A stretch of DNA of 5,219 bases from Clostridiaceae bacterium. Lineage in GTDB: Bacteria > Bacillota > Clostridia > Saccharofermentanales > UBA5734. The stretch lies in the NCBI GenBank assembly GCA_012522285.1, contig JAAYKS010000131.1, positions 1-5,219 on the forward strand, read 5' to 3'. The position numbers and the translations under genes were made by a program. Positions 1-5,219 of the stretch are shown here, piece after piece. Each line of letters begins with the position of its first letter. Position 1 is the first letter of the stretch. The notes beneath the pieces were generated by a model. It did no database searches. It had not been told where the DNA came from and was given only the letters and a program-made list of their open reading frames with translations.

Positions 1-635
1 ATTCCCTGCGCCAGCGGCGAGAACACAACCTGACCGATGCCGACCTGGCGGCTGACCGGGATGATCTCGTCCTCGATGTTGCGGTCGAGCATGTTGTAGA
101 GCGGCTGGTTGACCACGATCCGGTCGAGCAGCAGACGATCGGCGACTCGCATGGCCTCCTGGATCTGGGCGGCGGTCCACTCGCTGATCCCGACGTACAG
201 CACCTTGCCCTGCCGGACGAGGTCATCGAGCGCGCGCAACGTTTCGGTCAGGGGCGTTTCGGGGTCGAAACGGTGACAGTAGAGGATGTCGACATAGTCT
301 TTGTCCAGCCGCTTGAGGCTGGCGTGCGCCGACTCCATGATGTGCTTGCGGGACAGCCCGCGGTCGTTGGGGCCTTCGCCCATCGGGAAGAACACTTTGG
401 TCGCGAGGACGTAGGATTCGCGCGGGTATTTGGCGAGCGCGGCACCGACGACTTTCTCCGCTTCGCCGCGGGCGTAGCCGTTGGCGGTGTCAAACGAGTT
501 GATCCCCAGTTCATAGGCCCGGTCGATGGTGCGGGTCGCGGTTTCGTTTTCGACGGCGTTGCCGTAAGTGAGCCAGCTCCCGAGGCTGATTTCGCTGACG
601 CGTACGCCGGCGGATCCGAGTTTGCGGTATTTCAT
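1..635 (-). CDS. Aldo/keto reductase, Kv-beta-like family (partial, C-terminus beyond left edge)
   Basis: NAD(P)H-dependent oxidoreductase of the aldo/keto reductase superfamily, probably cytosolic; substrate unknown. The 211 visible residues begin MKYRKLGSAGVRVSEISLGS, typical of the bacterial branch related to voltage-gated potassium channel beta subunits. The usual catalytic tetrad is present: Asp49 and Tyr54 in FDTANGY, Lys80 in ATKVFF, and His121 in YCHRFD. Later family segments are also visible: GKVLYVGISEW (143-153), VVNQPLYN (174-181) and VFSPLAQG (204-211). Full-length members have about 310-330 residues, so roughly a third lies outside the window. The ATG is fixed by AGGGAGGG about 7 bases upstream. 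A TATAAT box lies about 68 bases before the ATG, so the gene is probably transcribed separately from the acetyltransferase gene upstream. No frame disruption is seen. The family call is firm; the substrate cannot be read from sequence. Confidence 0.95.
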   Translation of the reverse strand, partial: MKYRKLGSAGVRVSEISLGSWLTYGNAVENETATRTIDRAYELGINSFDTANGYARGEAEKVVGAALAKYPRESYVLATKVFFPMGEGPNDRGLSRKHIMESAHASLKRLDKDYVDILYCHRFDPETPLTETLRALDDLVRQGKVLYVGISEWTAAQIQEAMRVADRLLLDRIVVNQPLYNMLDRNIEDEIIPVSRQVGIGQVVFSPLAQG

Positions 636-659
636 GGACAAGCCCTCCCTTGCAGGTAT

Positions 660-680
660 GCGTGTCCCCGTAGGACATGC
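660..680. repeat. Inverted repeat in the reductase leader (possible operator or leader hairpin)
   Basis: GCGTGTCC (660-667) and GGACATGC (673-680) form an imperfect dyad around a 5-base centre, with one mismatched pair at DNA level. It lies between the TATAAT box and the reductase ATG, where a repressor operator or RNA hairpin could act. No T-run follows on either strand, so it is not an intrinsic terminator. A second short dyad, CGATG-TTG-CATCG (727-739), lies on the other side of the -10 box, near the expected -35 position. Either could be chance in GC-rich DNA. Confidence 0.3.
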
Positions 681-702
681 GAAAAAGTTCGATCTACTAC
701 CG

Positions 703-708
703 ATTATA
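703..708 (-). promoter_or_regulatory. -10 box for the aldo/keto reductase gene
   Basis: A perfect TATAAT on the minus strand lies in the gap between the acetyltransferase stop (747) and the reductase ATG (635). The expected start of transcription is near 696, giving a leader of about 60 bases. At 16-18 base spacing the -35 region reads roughly CATCGA, a poor match to TTGACA, so the promoter may need an activator or another sigma factor, or may be weak. The position and perfect hexamer support the call; there is no direct evidence of activity. Confidence 0.5.
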
Positions 709-746
709 CGCGCGAGAGAGGGGGATCGATGTTGCATCGGGTACGG

Positions 747-2063
747 TCAGGACGACGGGCGGGATTCCCAGACGGTTCGGGTGAGCTCGTAGTCCACCGC
801 CGACTGCGGCTGGCCCACCTGGTCTGTCCAGGCGTCCACCCGGGTGCGCAGACGGACAAACCCCAGTTTTTCATAGACATGCTGGGCACGGGTGTTGGCG
901 AGATTGGTGTCCAGGACCACCTTTTACGTGCCTTCGGCGCAAAACAGCCAGTCGATCAGAATCTTGAGATATCGGGTGCCGTACCCCCGCTCCTGCATCG
1001 GTACATCGCAGATCTTGATCCCGATCTCGGTGACGCCTTCGTCGATCCGCCGGGTGCTCATTTCCCCGATTGGCCGCCCCGCGGCTTCGAGGATCAGGCG
1101 CAGGCGTGTGACGTCGTCCTCTGCGAGGGAAGCCGCGACCACCTCCGGCGTGGTCCCGAGCCCTTGCGGAAAGCCGGCATGCGCCATCACGGCCCCGTCG
1201 TTCCACCACCCGCAGAGCAGCGCCGCGTCCGCGGGAGTTGCCTGTCGGATGGTGAGGATGCCTTCGGACAACGGGAGTGCGGGGAGCGGACGCGCTTTTC
1301 GTGCCGCGGCGTCGACCGCCTGCGGGGAGGGGGCAAACAGGTCGCCCGCGCTCGCGCCGGGAGGCGTGAGGAACACGGTGTCCGGGACGTCGGTACGGAG
1401 GTCGGATGGCGGAGAAGATGGTATCGGAGTGGAGGGAGCCGGGTTGGCAGGCTGAGCGGGGCTGTGCGGTGCGAAGGGGTTTGTGAATCCCGCATAGTCG
1501 CTGGCGACGGCAGGCGCGACTTCTTGTGCGAGGTCGGCGGGGGCGGAATCTGCGGGAGTCGGATCCAGTGGAGAGGGGGCAGGGTCCGGATCCGAAGGGC
1601 CGTGTGCGACAAACCCTTCCGCGACATGTGCGGCAGTTCCTGTTGCGGCAGTTGGAGGCGTGGACGCGACCGCGTCGTCCGCCCGCCGCTCGAGCTGGCG
1701 GTACTGCATGGCATAGCGCGCGAGGGCCGCCAGCAGCCCGCCCGCGAGCCACACCGGGACGCCGCGGAGCCCCGGGACGCCGTCCAGGCGCGAGAACTGC
1801 CGGGTGACGGACATCAGGACCGCGACCAGCGCGAACAGCCCCGCGACTTCCCCGAGGATACTCCCGAGGGAGCGGAGCATCGCCTCCCGGTTGCCCTGCC
1901 GCCGCGCGAGCCGGACGGTGCGCAGGGAGGACAGGACCCAGTCGAGGTGGCGGCGCGCGGCAAACACCCCGATGCCGAACCCGGCCAGCAGGGGGAGCAG
2001 CACGGTCAGTAAAACCCGGGTCACCGGGTCAGACAGCAGGGAGGAAGACAGGAACGCAACCAT
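747..2063 (-). pseudogene. Membrane-anchored GNAT acetyltransferase interrupted by an in-frame TAA
   Basis: Predicted acetyl-CoA-dependent N-acyltransferase of the RimJ/RimL-like GNAT group on a membrane anchor. The start ATG at 2063 follows GGGAGG by 8 bases. Read through the stop, the frame holds 438 codons before TGA at 749-747. Three hydrophobic segments lie at about residues 14-36, 67-86 and 101-119, followed by a long Pro/Ala/Ser/Asp linker (about 130-265). GNAT begins near GILTIRQATPADA (268-280), with a GFPQGLG element (297-303) and the acetyl-CoA loop QERGYGTRYL (357-366). Codon 380 is TAA. The same frame then continues KVVLDTNLANTRAQHVYEKL, exactly the family's next strand and helix, to residue 438. 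The stop product of 379 residues lacks beta5, alpha4 and the last strands and should not fold as an active GNAT. No frameshift is involved. Nonsense mutation, sequencing error or recoding are the options; the substrate is unknown. Confidence 0.85.
924..926 (-). other. In-frame TAA stop inside the GNAT domain
   Basis: The codon follows FCAEGT and precedes KVVLDTNLAN. Relatives commonly carry a charged residue such as Glu or Lys here, and one base change (GAA, CAA or AAA to TAA) would create the stop. The other complete genes here end in TGA or TAG, so this is the only in-frame TAA. A GTG two codons later has a weak GAAGG about 10 bases upstream, so restart is conceivable but unconvincing. Confidence 0.9.
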
Positions 2064-2079
2064 AAATGAGGCCTCCCGG

Positions 2080-2141
2080 AAAAAAGGCGGACGGCGGTAC
2101 CCCTCCATTATCCGTCAGGAGGGGCGGATCCGCACGTCCGC
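2080..2141 (-). terminator. Rho-independent terminator after the surface-protein gene
   Basis: On the minus strand, 30 bases after the surface-protein TAG, the RNA can form a long hairpin. The outer arms are GCGGACG (2141-2135) and CGTCCGC (2093-2087), the middle arms GCGG (2133-2130) and CCGC (2097-2094), and the inner arms CCCCTCC (2124-2118) and GGAGGGG (2106-2100). The loop has 11 bases, and there are small internal loops between the arms. That is 18 base pairs, almost all G-C. After one C comes a run of six T (2085-2080), the classic U-tract. The T-run ends only two bases before the GGGAGG ribosome-binding site of the acetyltransferase, so the element either ends the upstream transcript or acts as a leader attenuator for the downstream gene. 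Confidence 0.85.
2107..2112 (-). promoter_or_regulatory. Possible -10 box (GATAAT) in the terminator loop, for the acetyltransferase gene
   Basis: The terminator loop reads TGACGGATAAT on the minus strand, with GATAAT matching the -10 consensus at five of six positions. Transcription from it would start near 2100, inside the hairpin, so the new RNA would lack the upstream arm and escape termination. No acceptable -35 lies 16-18 bases upstream (about GTGCGG), so this is only a candidate. It is listed because there is no room for a promoter between the T-run and the ribosome-binding site. Confidence 0.2.
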
Positions 2142-2170
2142 AATGTCCGAAAAGCAAAGGCCGGGAGGAA

Positions 2171-3481
2171 CTACCGGGTGCCGCGGGTTTTACGCCGGTT
2201 GCATCGGCGGAACCGCATTGCCGCGCCCGCCCCCGCGAGTGTGACCAGGAAGGCACCGACCAGAGCGGTTGTGCCGGAAGCCGGTCCGGATTCGCCGGTC
2301 GGCGGGAGAGAAGGTGTCGACGTGGGTGTGGAAGGCGATGTCACGGCACCGGGAAAGCCAGTGCCGCCCTGCGTTTGTTCCGGTTCCGTAGGATCCGGAG
2401 ACGAGGGAGAGGTAGAGGCAGCCGGGCTATCCGTCGCCGAAGCCGTCGGCTGCGTGGCGGCTGTAGTGGGGGTCGCTGGCTGTGAAGTGGTGCCAGCAGG
2501 CGTCGTGGGGGAAGTCGCCGCAGTGGTCTCCGTGGTGGGAGCCGCCGTCGTGGGCACCGCTGTGGTAGGAGCCGCTGTCGTGGGCACCGGCGTCGGCACC
2601 GCGGGCAGGGGCTGGAGCGGTGCGGCCGGGTCGGGCGAGAGCGCGGCAAACGCCACGCCGTCGCACAAGGTGGAGCCGGCCAGCTCGTCGACCAGCAACC
2701 AGGGATCGCGCCGGTCGTCCGTCAGGTTAAACACCATCCACCCCAGCCGGTATCGCCCGGCGGTGTCGGCCTGAAACACGATGGTCTGCCACCCGGTGGC
2801 GCCGAAGTCGTCGGTAGCGCAGCGCGCGGAGCCCGGCTGGACCGCCCCGAGCAACTCCACCTGGGCTGGGTGCCCGTCGATCCGCCCCCGGACCGCGGGG
2901 TCGTCCAGACAGACAAAAGTTGCCGCCGAAGCGTCGTTGTAGGGGAGCGCGTCCCCGGATACGTGGTTCCAGGCCAGAGTGACGCTCTCGCCCGCCGCCA
3001 GCTGGAGGTCGGTGTGGAGCCAGGCGAAATCGGTCGCCGCGAACGCACCACCGGAGGACGCAAACGCCCCGGTCAGATAGGTCTGGGCGCCCGCGGGCAG
3101 CATCAGCGCCGCGGCGGTCTCCTCCCAGGTCCCGCCCAGGGAGGCGTCCGGGGTCATCGCGCACAACCGGGTTTGGTAAGGTGCGACCGTCCATTCATAG
3201 AGATCGTTCACGACTTCCACTCCGGTCCGGGTCGTCACGTTCCCCCCGATGCTCCATCCCATCAGGCCGGCCTCGAATCCGGGGTTGGCAGGTGGTGCGG
3301 CAATCACCCCTGCTGGAGCCGCTGCGAGAAACCCGGCCACAACCAGAAGGGATGCCGCGAGTCGCAATATTTGCCGCGGCACAGAGCCGCAGGCGCATCT
3401 TTGCGCGCAAGTCCGGCGGAATGGCAGCCGGGTATGCACTCGGTCGCGAATTCCGCAAAGATCAAAGGTTTTTGACATCAT
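2171..3481 (-). CDS. LPXTG-type cell-wall-anchored surface protein with N-terminal beta-sandwich-like domain
   Basis: Predicted secreted protein of 436 residues, covalently attached to peptidoglycan by sortase. AAAGGAG precedes two adjacent ATG codons by 5 and 8 bases; I take the first, but 3478 is equally possible. The signal peptide has an unusually long basic N-region containing Cys9, Cys25, Cys29 and Cys31. A hydrophobic core follows (about 39-62), with probable cleavage after VIAA. The mature region opens with NPGFEAGLMGWSIGGNV, the usual first strand of carbohydrate-binding or jelly-roll-like modules, and extends to about residue 280 with four cysteines (107, 191, 221, 273) and WLLVDEL (261-267). 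A Pro/Thr-rich stalk (about 285-390), including PTTAAPTTAVPTTAAPTT, leads to LPPTG (392-396), a hydrophobic segment (about 404-422) and an Arg-rich tail. No catalytic motif is seen. Sugar or surface binding is an inference; the ligand is unknown. A terminator follows. Confidence 0.85.
   Translation of the reverse strand: MMSKTFDLCGIRDRVHTRLPFRRTCAQRCACGSVPRQILRLAASLLVVAGFLAAAPAGVIAAPPANPGFEAGLMGWSIGGNVTTRTGVEVVNDLYEWTVAPYQTRLCAMTPDASLGGTWEETAAALMLPAGAQTYLTGAFASSGGAFAATDFAWLHTDLQLAAGESVTLAWNHVSGDALPYNDASAATFVCLDDPAVRGRIDGHPAQVELLGAVQPGSARCATDDFGATGWQTIVFQADTAGRYRLGWMVFNLTDDRRDPWLLVDELAGSTLCDGVAFAALSPDPAAPLQPLPAVPTPVPTTAAPTTAVPTTAAPTTETTAATSPTTPAGTTSQPATPTTAATQPTASATDSPAASTSPSSPDPTEPEQTQGGTGFPGAVTSPSTPTSTPSLPPTGESGPASGTTALVGAFLVTLAGAGAAMRFRRCNRRKTRGTR
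2535..2594 (-). repeat. Two imperfect 30-base tandem repeats coding the Pro-Thr-Thr stalk
   Basis: Units at 2535-2564 and 2565-2594 differ at only a few positions, sharing for example GCCGTCGTGGGCACCG with one change. Each encodes ten residues of the PTTAAPTTAVPTT type in the surface-protein stalk. Such in-frame repeats can expand or contract between strains and alter stalk length without breaking the frame. Degenerate related codons continue on both sides. Confidence 0.7.
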
Positions 3482-3676
3482 GTTTGCTCCTTTCAAATGA
3501 GTTACAATGATTCGGACAGGTCTCTTGTATCGCAAAACGTGGTACGATCCTATGCATCATCAACAAACTTTGACACCTTTGGTTCCATTCCGCTCAAACA
3601 CCCGACAGACCACCTCGCCCGCACCCGGTTCGACCAATTTCAGGTAAATGGGACATTTGCCGATATCGCATTCCGG
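3482..3676. promoter_or_regulatory. Divergent intergenic region between the surface-protein gene and the membrane-protein operon
   Basis: This stretch of about 195 bases is visibly richer in A and T than both flanks and should hold the promoters of both divergent gene groups. On the minus strand it carries the AAAGGAG ribosome-binding site (3493-3487). On the plus strand TTGACA occurs at 3570-3575, a perfect -35 hexamer, but the sequence 16-18 bases later (about CTCAAA) is a poor -10, so I do not call a promoter. No convincing -35/-10 pair was found on the minus strand. An open frame crosses the region from an ATG at 3497, but it has no ribosome-binding site, its codon use is unlike its neighbours, and family similarity begins only after 3677. 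Confidence 0.5.
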
Positions 3677-3997
3677 ATGGATCGGATGAACAAACAGATT
3701 TCACGTGACACCTGGTATCAAGTTGCGGTCGCCATCGCTTCCGCCGCCCTGCTGATCCTGCTCGCCATCCGCTTCCCCTCACTCCCGGAACGGGTTCCGA
3801 TCCAGTTCTCCTTTGGCGGAGAGGTGAGCCGCACGGTCGCACGCGGGGTGTTCGCGCCGATCTTTGTGCTCGTCGTCGTACTGTTCAACGTGTATCTGTT
3901 CGTTCTCCGCCGCAAGAGCCAGCCCATTCCGCTGCTGTTGCCGGTGGTGTTCATCGCGATCGGTGCGGTCGTGTCGGCGCTGTCGCTGTTCGCATGA
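3677..3997 (+). CDS. Small three-helix membrane protein, DUF1648-like
   Basis: A 106-residue integral membrane protein of unknown function. Hydrophobic segments lie at about residues 14-32, 57-77 and 84-104. Between the first two is FPSLPERVPIQFSFGGEVSR (33-52), which matches the hallmark of DUF1648: Pro-Leu-Pro, then a strand ending in F-x-F/x-G-G/E. In Firmicutes this domain is common alone or in SdpI-type immunity proteins, but the rest of an SdpI protein is absent, so immunity should not be assumed. The start is uncertain: ATG 3677 has no clear ribosome-binding site, while ATG 3686 (103 residues) has GGATGG 5 bases upstream. The frame is open back to 3497, but that extension looks non-coding. 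The stop overlaps the start of the next gene by ATGA, implying one mRNA and translational coupling. Confidence 0.75.
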   Translation: MDRMNKQISRDTWYQVAVAIASAALLILLAIRFPSLPERVPIQFSFGGEVSRTVARGVFAPIFVLVVVLFNVYLFVLRRKSQPIPLLLPVVFIAIGAVVSALSLFA

Positions 3998-4785
3998 GCA
4001 TCGCTTTCGGACAGGCCGCTCCGGAGACGCTCCGCAGGGAGACCCACTTTGCGGGCCGCGCGGAAATCTATGCGCGGTTCGGTCTTGCCTATCCCTCCTG
4101 CTGTGCCAAGTTCCTGATCGACAAGGCGGGGTTGCGGCCTTCCAGCCTGGTCGCGGACATCGGGGCGGGCACCGGGATCTTTACCCGCACCTTGCTCACG
4201 GAGAACCTGCGGGTGATCGCAATCGAACCCAACGAGGAAATGCGGGCGGAAGCGGACTATCTGTTGTCGGGAGACCACCGGTACACCTCCCGGGCCGGAT
4301 GGGCCGAAAACACCGGACTCCCGGGCGCGAGCGTCGACCTGGTGACCGCCGCCCAGGCGTTTCCCTGGCTCGAAAAACTCGGATTCCGCAAAGAATGCCG
4401 GCGGATCCTCCGCGGCAACGGGTATGTGGCGGTGCTGTGGCACCACCGGGAGACCGACAACGACCTCGTGCGCGACCATGACGCGGTCTGTCAGCAGCTG
4501 TGCCCCCGCTACCGGGGACCGGAGGCTGGCTGGCGGGAGTCCCTGGAGGAGTTCGGCTCCTTTTTCCGGGACGGCGCGTATGTGCGAGCGACCTTCCGCA
4601 ACGACATCGACCGCGACTGGCCGGCCTACCTGGGCGCCAATCTGACCTCCACCTACACCCCGCGCCCGGAAGAGCCGCAACACGACGCTTTTGTCGAGGC
4701 GCTGCAAGCGTTGTTCGACAGGCATCAGACAAACGGAGTCCTGCGCGTGCCCACCGTGACACAGTGCTGTCTCGGGAGGGTGTAG
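3994..4785 (+). CDS. Class I SAM-dependent methyltransferase (first of a tandem pair)
   Basis: Predicted cytosolic methyltransferase of 263 residues, of the Methyltransf_11/25-like class that transfers a methyl group from S-adenosylmethionine; acceptor unknown. SAM-binding motif I is VADIGAGTG (53-61), the acidic residue ending strand 2 is Glu78 in AIEPNEEM, and the post-motif region is VDLVTAAQAFPWLEKLGF (114-131). Related proteins, including its neighbour, have His-Trp where this one has Pro123-Trp124, and the usual YARxRPxY near the N-terminus is YARFGLAY here. It may therefore differ in activity or substrate. The C-terminal half (about 150-263) is the family's helical region and appears complete. 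The start ATG overlaps the preceding TGA, with no clear Shine-Dalgarno site, so translation probably depends on coupling to the membrane-protein gene. Its paralog starts three bases after its stop. Confidence 0.9.
   Translation: MSIAFGQAAPETLRRETHFAGRAEIYARFGLAYPSCCAKFLIDKAGLRPSSLVADIGAGTGIFTRTLLTENLRVIAIEPNEEMRAEADYLLSGDHRYTSRAGWAENTGLPGASVDLVTAAQAFPWLEKLGFRKECRRILRGNGYVAVLWHHRETDNDLVRDHDAVCQQLCPRYRGPEAGWRESLEEFGSFFRDGAYVRATFRNDIDRDWPAYLGANLTSTYTPRPEEPQHDAFVEALQALFDRHQTNGVLRVPTVTQCCLGRV
4774..4780 (+). promoter_or_regulatory. Ribosome-binding site of the second methyltransferase gene
   Basis: GGGAGGG lies 7 bases before the ATG at 4788 and inside the last codons of the first methyltransferase gene. 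It fixes the start of the second gene. It also contrasts with the first gene, which has no visible site, so the two may be translated at different rates from one mRNA. Confidence 0.7.
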
Positions 4786-4787
4786 GG

Positions 4788-5219
4788 ATGGCAGGCACCA
4801 CACTCTCATCCGACGCCGGTCGCACGGCGGAAACCCCGCGCGCCCCGACCGAACAATTTACCGGACTGGCGGGCACCTACGCACGGCACCGGCCGGCCTA
4901 CTCCGACGAGGCCCTGCGCTGGCTGCTCGCGGAGGCGGGAGCCGGCACGGGTTCCCATGTAGTCGACATAGGGGCGGGGACCGGGCTTTTTTCCCGGCTC
5001 CTGTCCGATCTGGGACTGCGCGTCACCGCGGTCGAGCCCAACGAGGACATGCGCACACGGCTGGAGGCGGCGTTCTCCGGTCGCACCGGCATTGTCGTCC
5101 GGGCGGGCACCGCGGAAGAGACCGGGCTGCCGGATGGATGTGCCGACCTCGTGACTGCGGCTCAGGCGTTTCACTGGTTCGACAAACCCCGCTTCCGGCA
5201 GGAATGCGCGCGCATCCTC
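4788..5219 (+). CDS. Class I SAM-dependent methyltransferase (second of a tandem pair; partial, C-terminus beyond right edge)
   Basis: The 144 visible residues form the SAM-binding half of a cytosolic methyltransferase. After a poorly conserved lead of about 22 residues comes FTGLAGTYARHRPAY (24-38), the usual opening of this family. Motif I is VVDIGAGTG (58-66), the SAM ribose ligand is predicted as Glu83 in AVEPNEDM, and LVTAAQAFHWFD (121-132) keeps the His-Trp pair normal for the family. From motif I to the window end it aligns without gaps to the upstream methyltransferase, with about 50 of 87 residues identical by hand count, so the two arose by tandem duplication. This copy is closer to the family consensus. 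The start is set by GGGAGGG 7 bases upstream, and the 2-base gap after the preceding stop indicates a shared operon. The expected full length is about 250-270 residues. Substrate unknown. Confidence 0.9.
   Translation, partial: MAGTTLSSDAGRTAETPRAPTEQFTGLAGTYARHRPAYSDEALRWLLAEAGAGTGSHVVDIGAGTGLFSRLLSDLGLRVTAVEPNEDMRTRLEAAFSGRTGIVVRAGTAEETGLPDGCADLVTAAQAFHWFDKPRFRQECARIL

Noticed and set aside
704..889. Separate small minus-strand frame downstream of the GNAT stop
   Set aside because: It lies out of frame with the GNAT continuation, which itself keeps the conserved VVLDTN and QHVYEKLGF elements to TGA at 747. The disruption is a nonsense codon, not a frameshift.
924..926. Reassigned TAA codon (alternative genetic code)
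   Set aside because: Only one in-frame TAA is seen, and one instance within a single gene is much better explained by mutation or error. TAA is rare in GC-rich genomes, so its absence as a terminator in this window carries little weight.
273..2012. Long plus-strand open frame of 579 codons across the reductase and acetyltransferase genes
   Set aside because: It runs antisense to two genes with clear family motifs, has no ribosome-binding site, and its translation is Arg/Gly/Pro-rich without any recognisable domain. It is a GC-rich shadow frame.
3497..3676. N-terminal extension of the DUF1648-like protein from an ATG at 3497
   Set aside because: There is no Shine-Dalgarno site, the 60 added residues resemble no membrane or soluble domain, base composition shifts to AT-rich, and the stretch is the only space for divergent promoters.
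3718..4809. Minus-strand open frame of 363 codons opposite the first methyltransferase
   Set aside because: It is antisense to a gene with motif I and an intact family fold, its own translation shows no family signature, and it crosses three plus-strand gene boundaries.
3677..5219. Toxin-immunity or bacteriocin-type system built on an SdpI-like protein
   Set aside because: The small protein has only the DUF1648-like segment and three helices. No toxin precursor, SdpAB-like gene or peptide-modifying partner is visible, so the call would be invention.

Overview
The window looks like chromosomal DNA of a high-GC Gram-positive bacterium (roughly 60-65% G+C by eye). The Gram-positive reading rests on an LPPTG sortase-type sorting signal with a hydrophobic segment and basic tail, strong purine-rich Shine-Dalgarno sites (AAAGGAG, GGGAGG, GGGAGGG), a DUF1648-type small membrane protein and a GNAT domain that resembles Firmicutes versions. 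A GC-rich Firmicute (Clostridia-like) is my best guess; an actinobacterium is not excluded.

Layout. The left two thirds is read on the minus strand: a cell-wall-anchored surface protein (3481 to 2171), a strong intrinsic terminator (2141 to 2080), a membrane-anchored GNAT acetyltransferase interrupted by one in-frame TAA (2063 to 747), a short intergenic region with a TATAAT -10 box, and the N-terminal 211 residues of an aldo/keto reductase (635 to 1, running off the left edge). From about 3482 to 3676 there is an AT-richer non-coding stretch that separates this group from a plus-strand group: a DUF1648-like three-helix membrane protein (3677-3997), a class I SAM-dependent methyltransferase that overlaps it by ATGA (3994-4785), and a second, paralogous methyltransferase (4788 on, cut by the right edge).

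How the genes work together. The plus-strand genes are packed as one operon and the methyltransferases are a tandem duplication (about 50 of 87 residues identical over the shared core). The minus-strand genes are more loosely associated: the terminator separates the surface protein from the acetyltransferase, and the reductase has its own -10 box. No shared pathway is evident.

Points that deserve most attention: the single TAA inside an otherwise intact GNAT fold; the unusual architecture of that protein (three membrane helices, a long Pro/Ala linker, then GNAT); and the terminator whose U-tract ends two bases before the acetyltransferase ribosome-binding site. I see no CRISPR array, tRNA, rRNA, transposase or recognisable defence system, so I do not claim a new biological system here.
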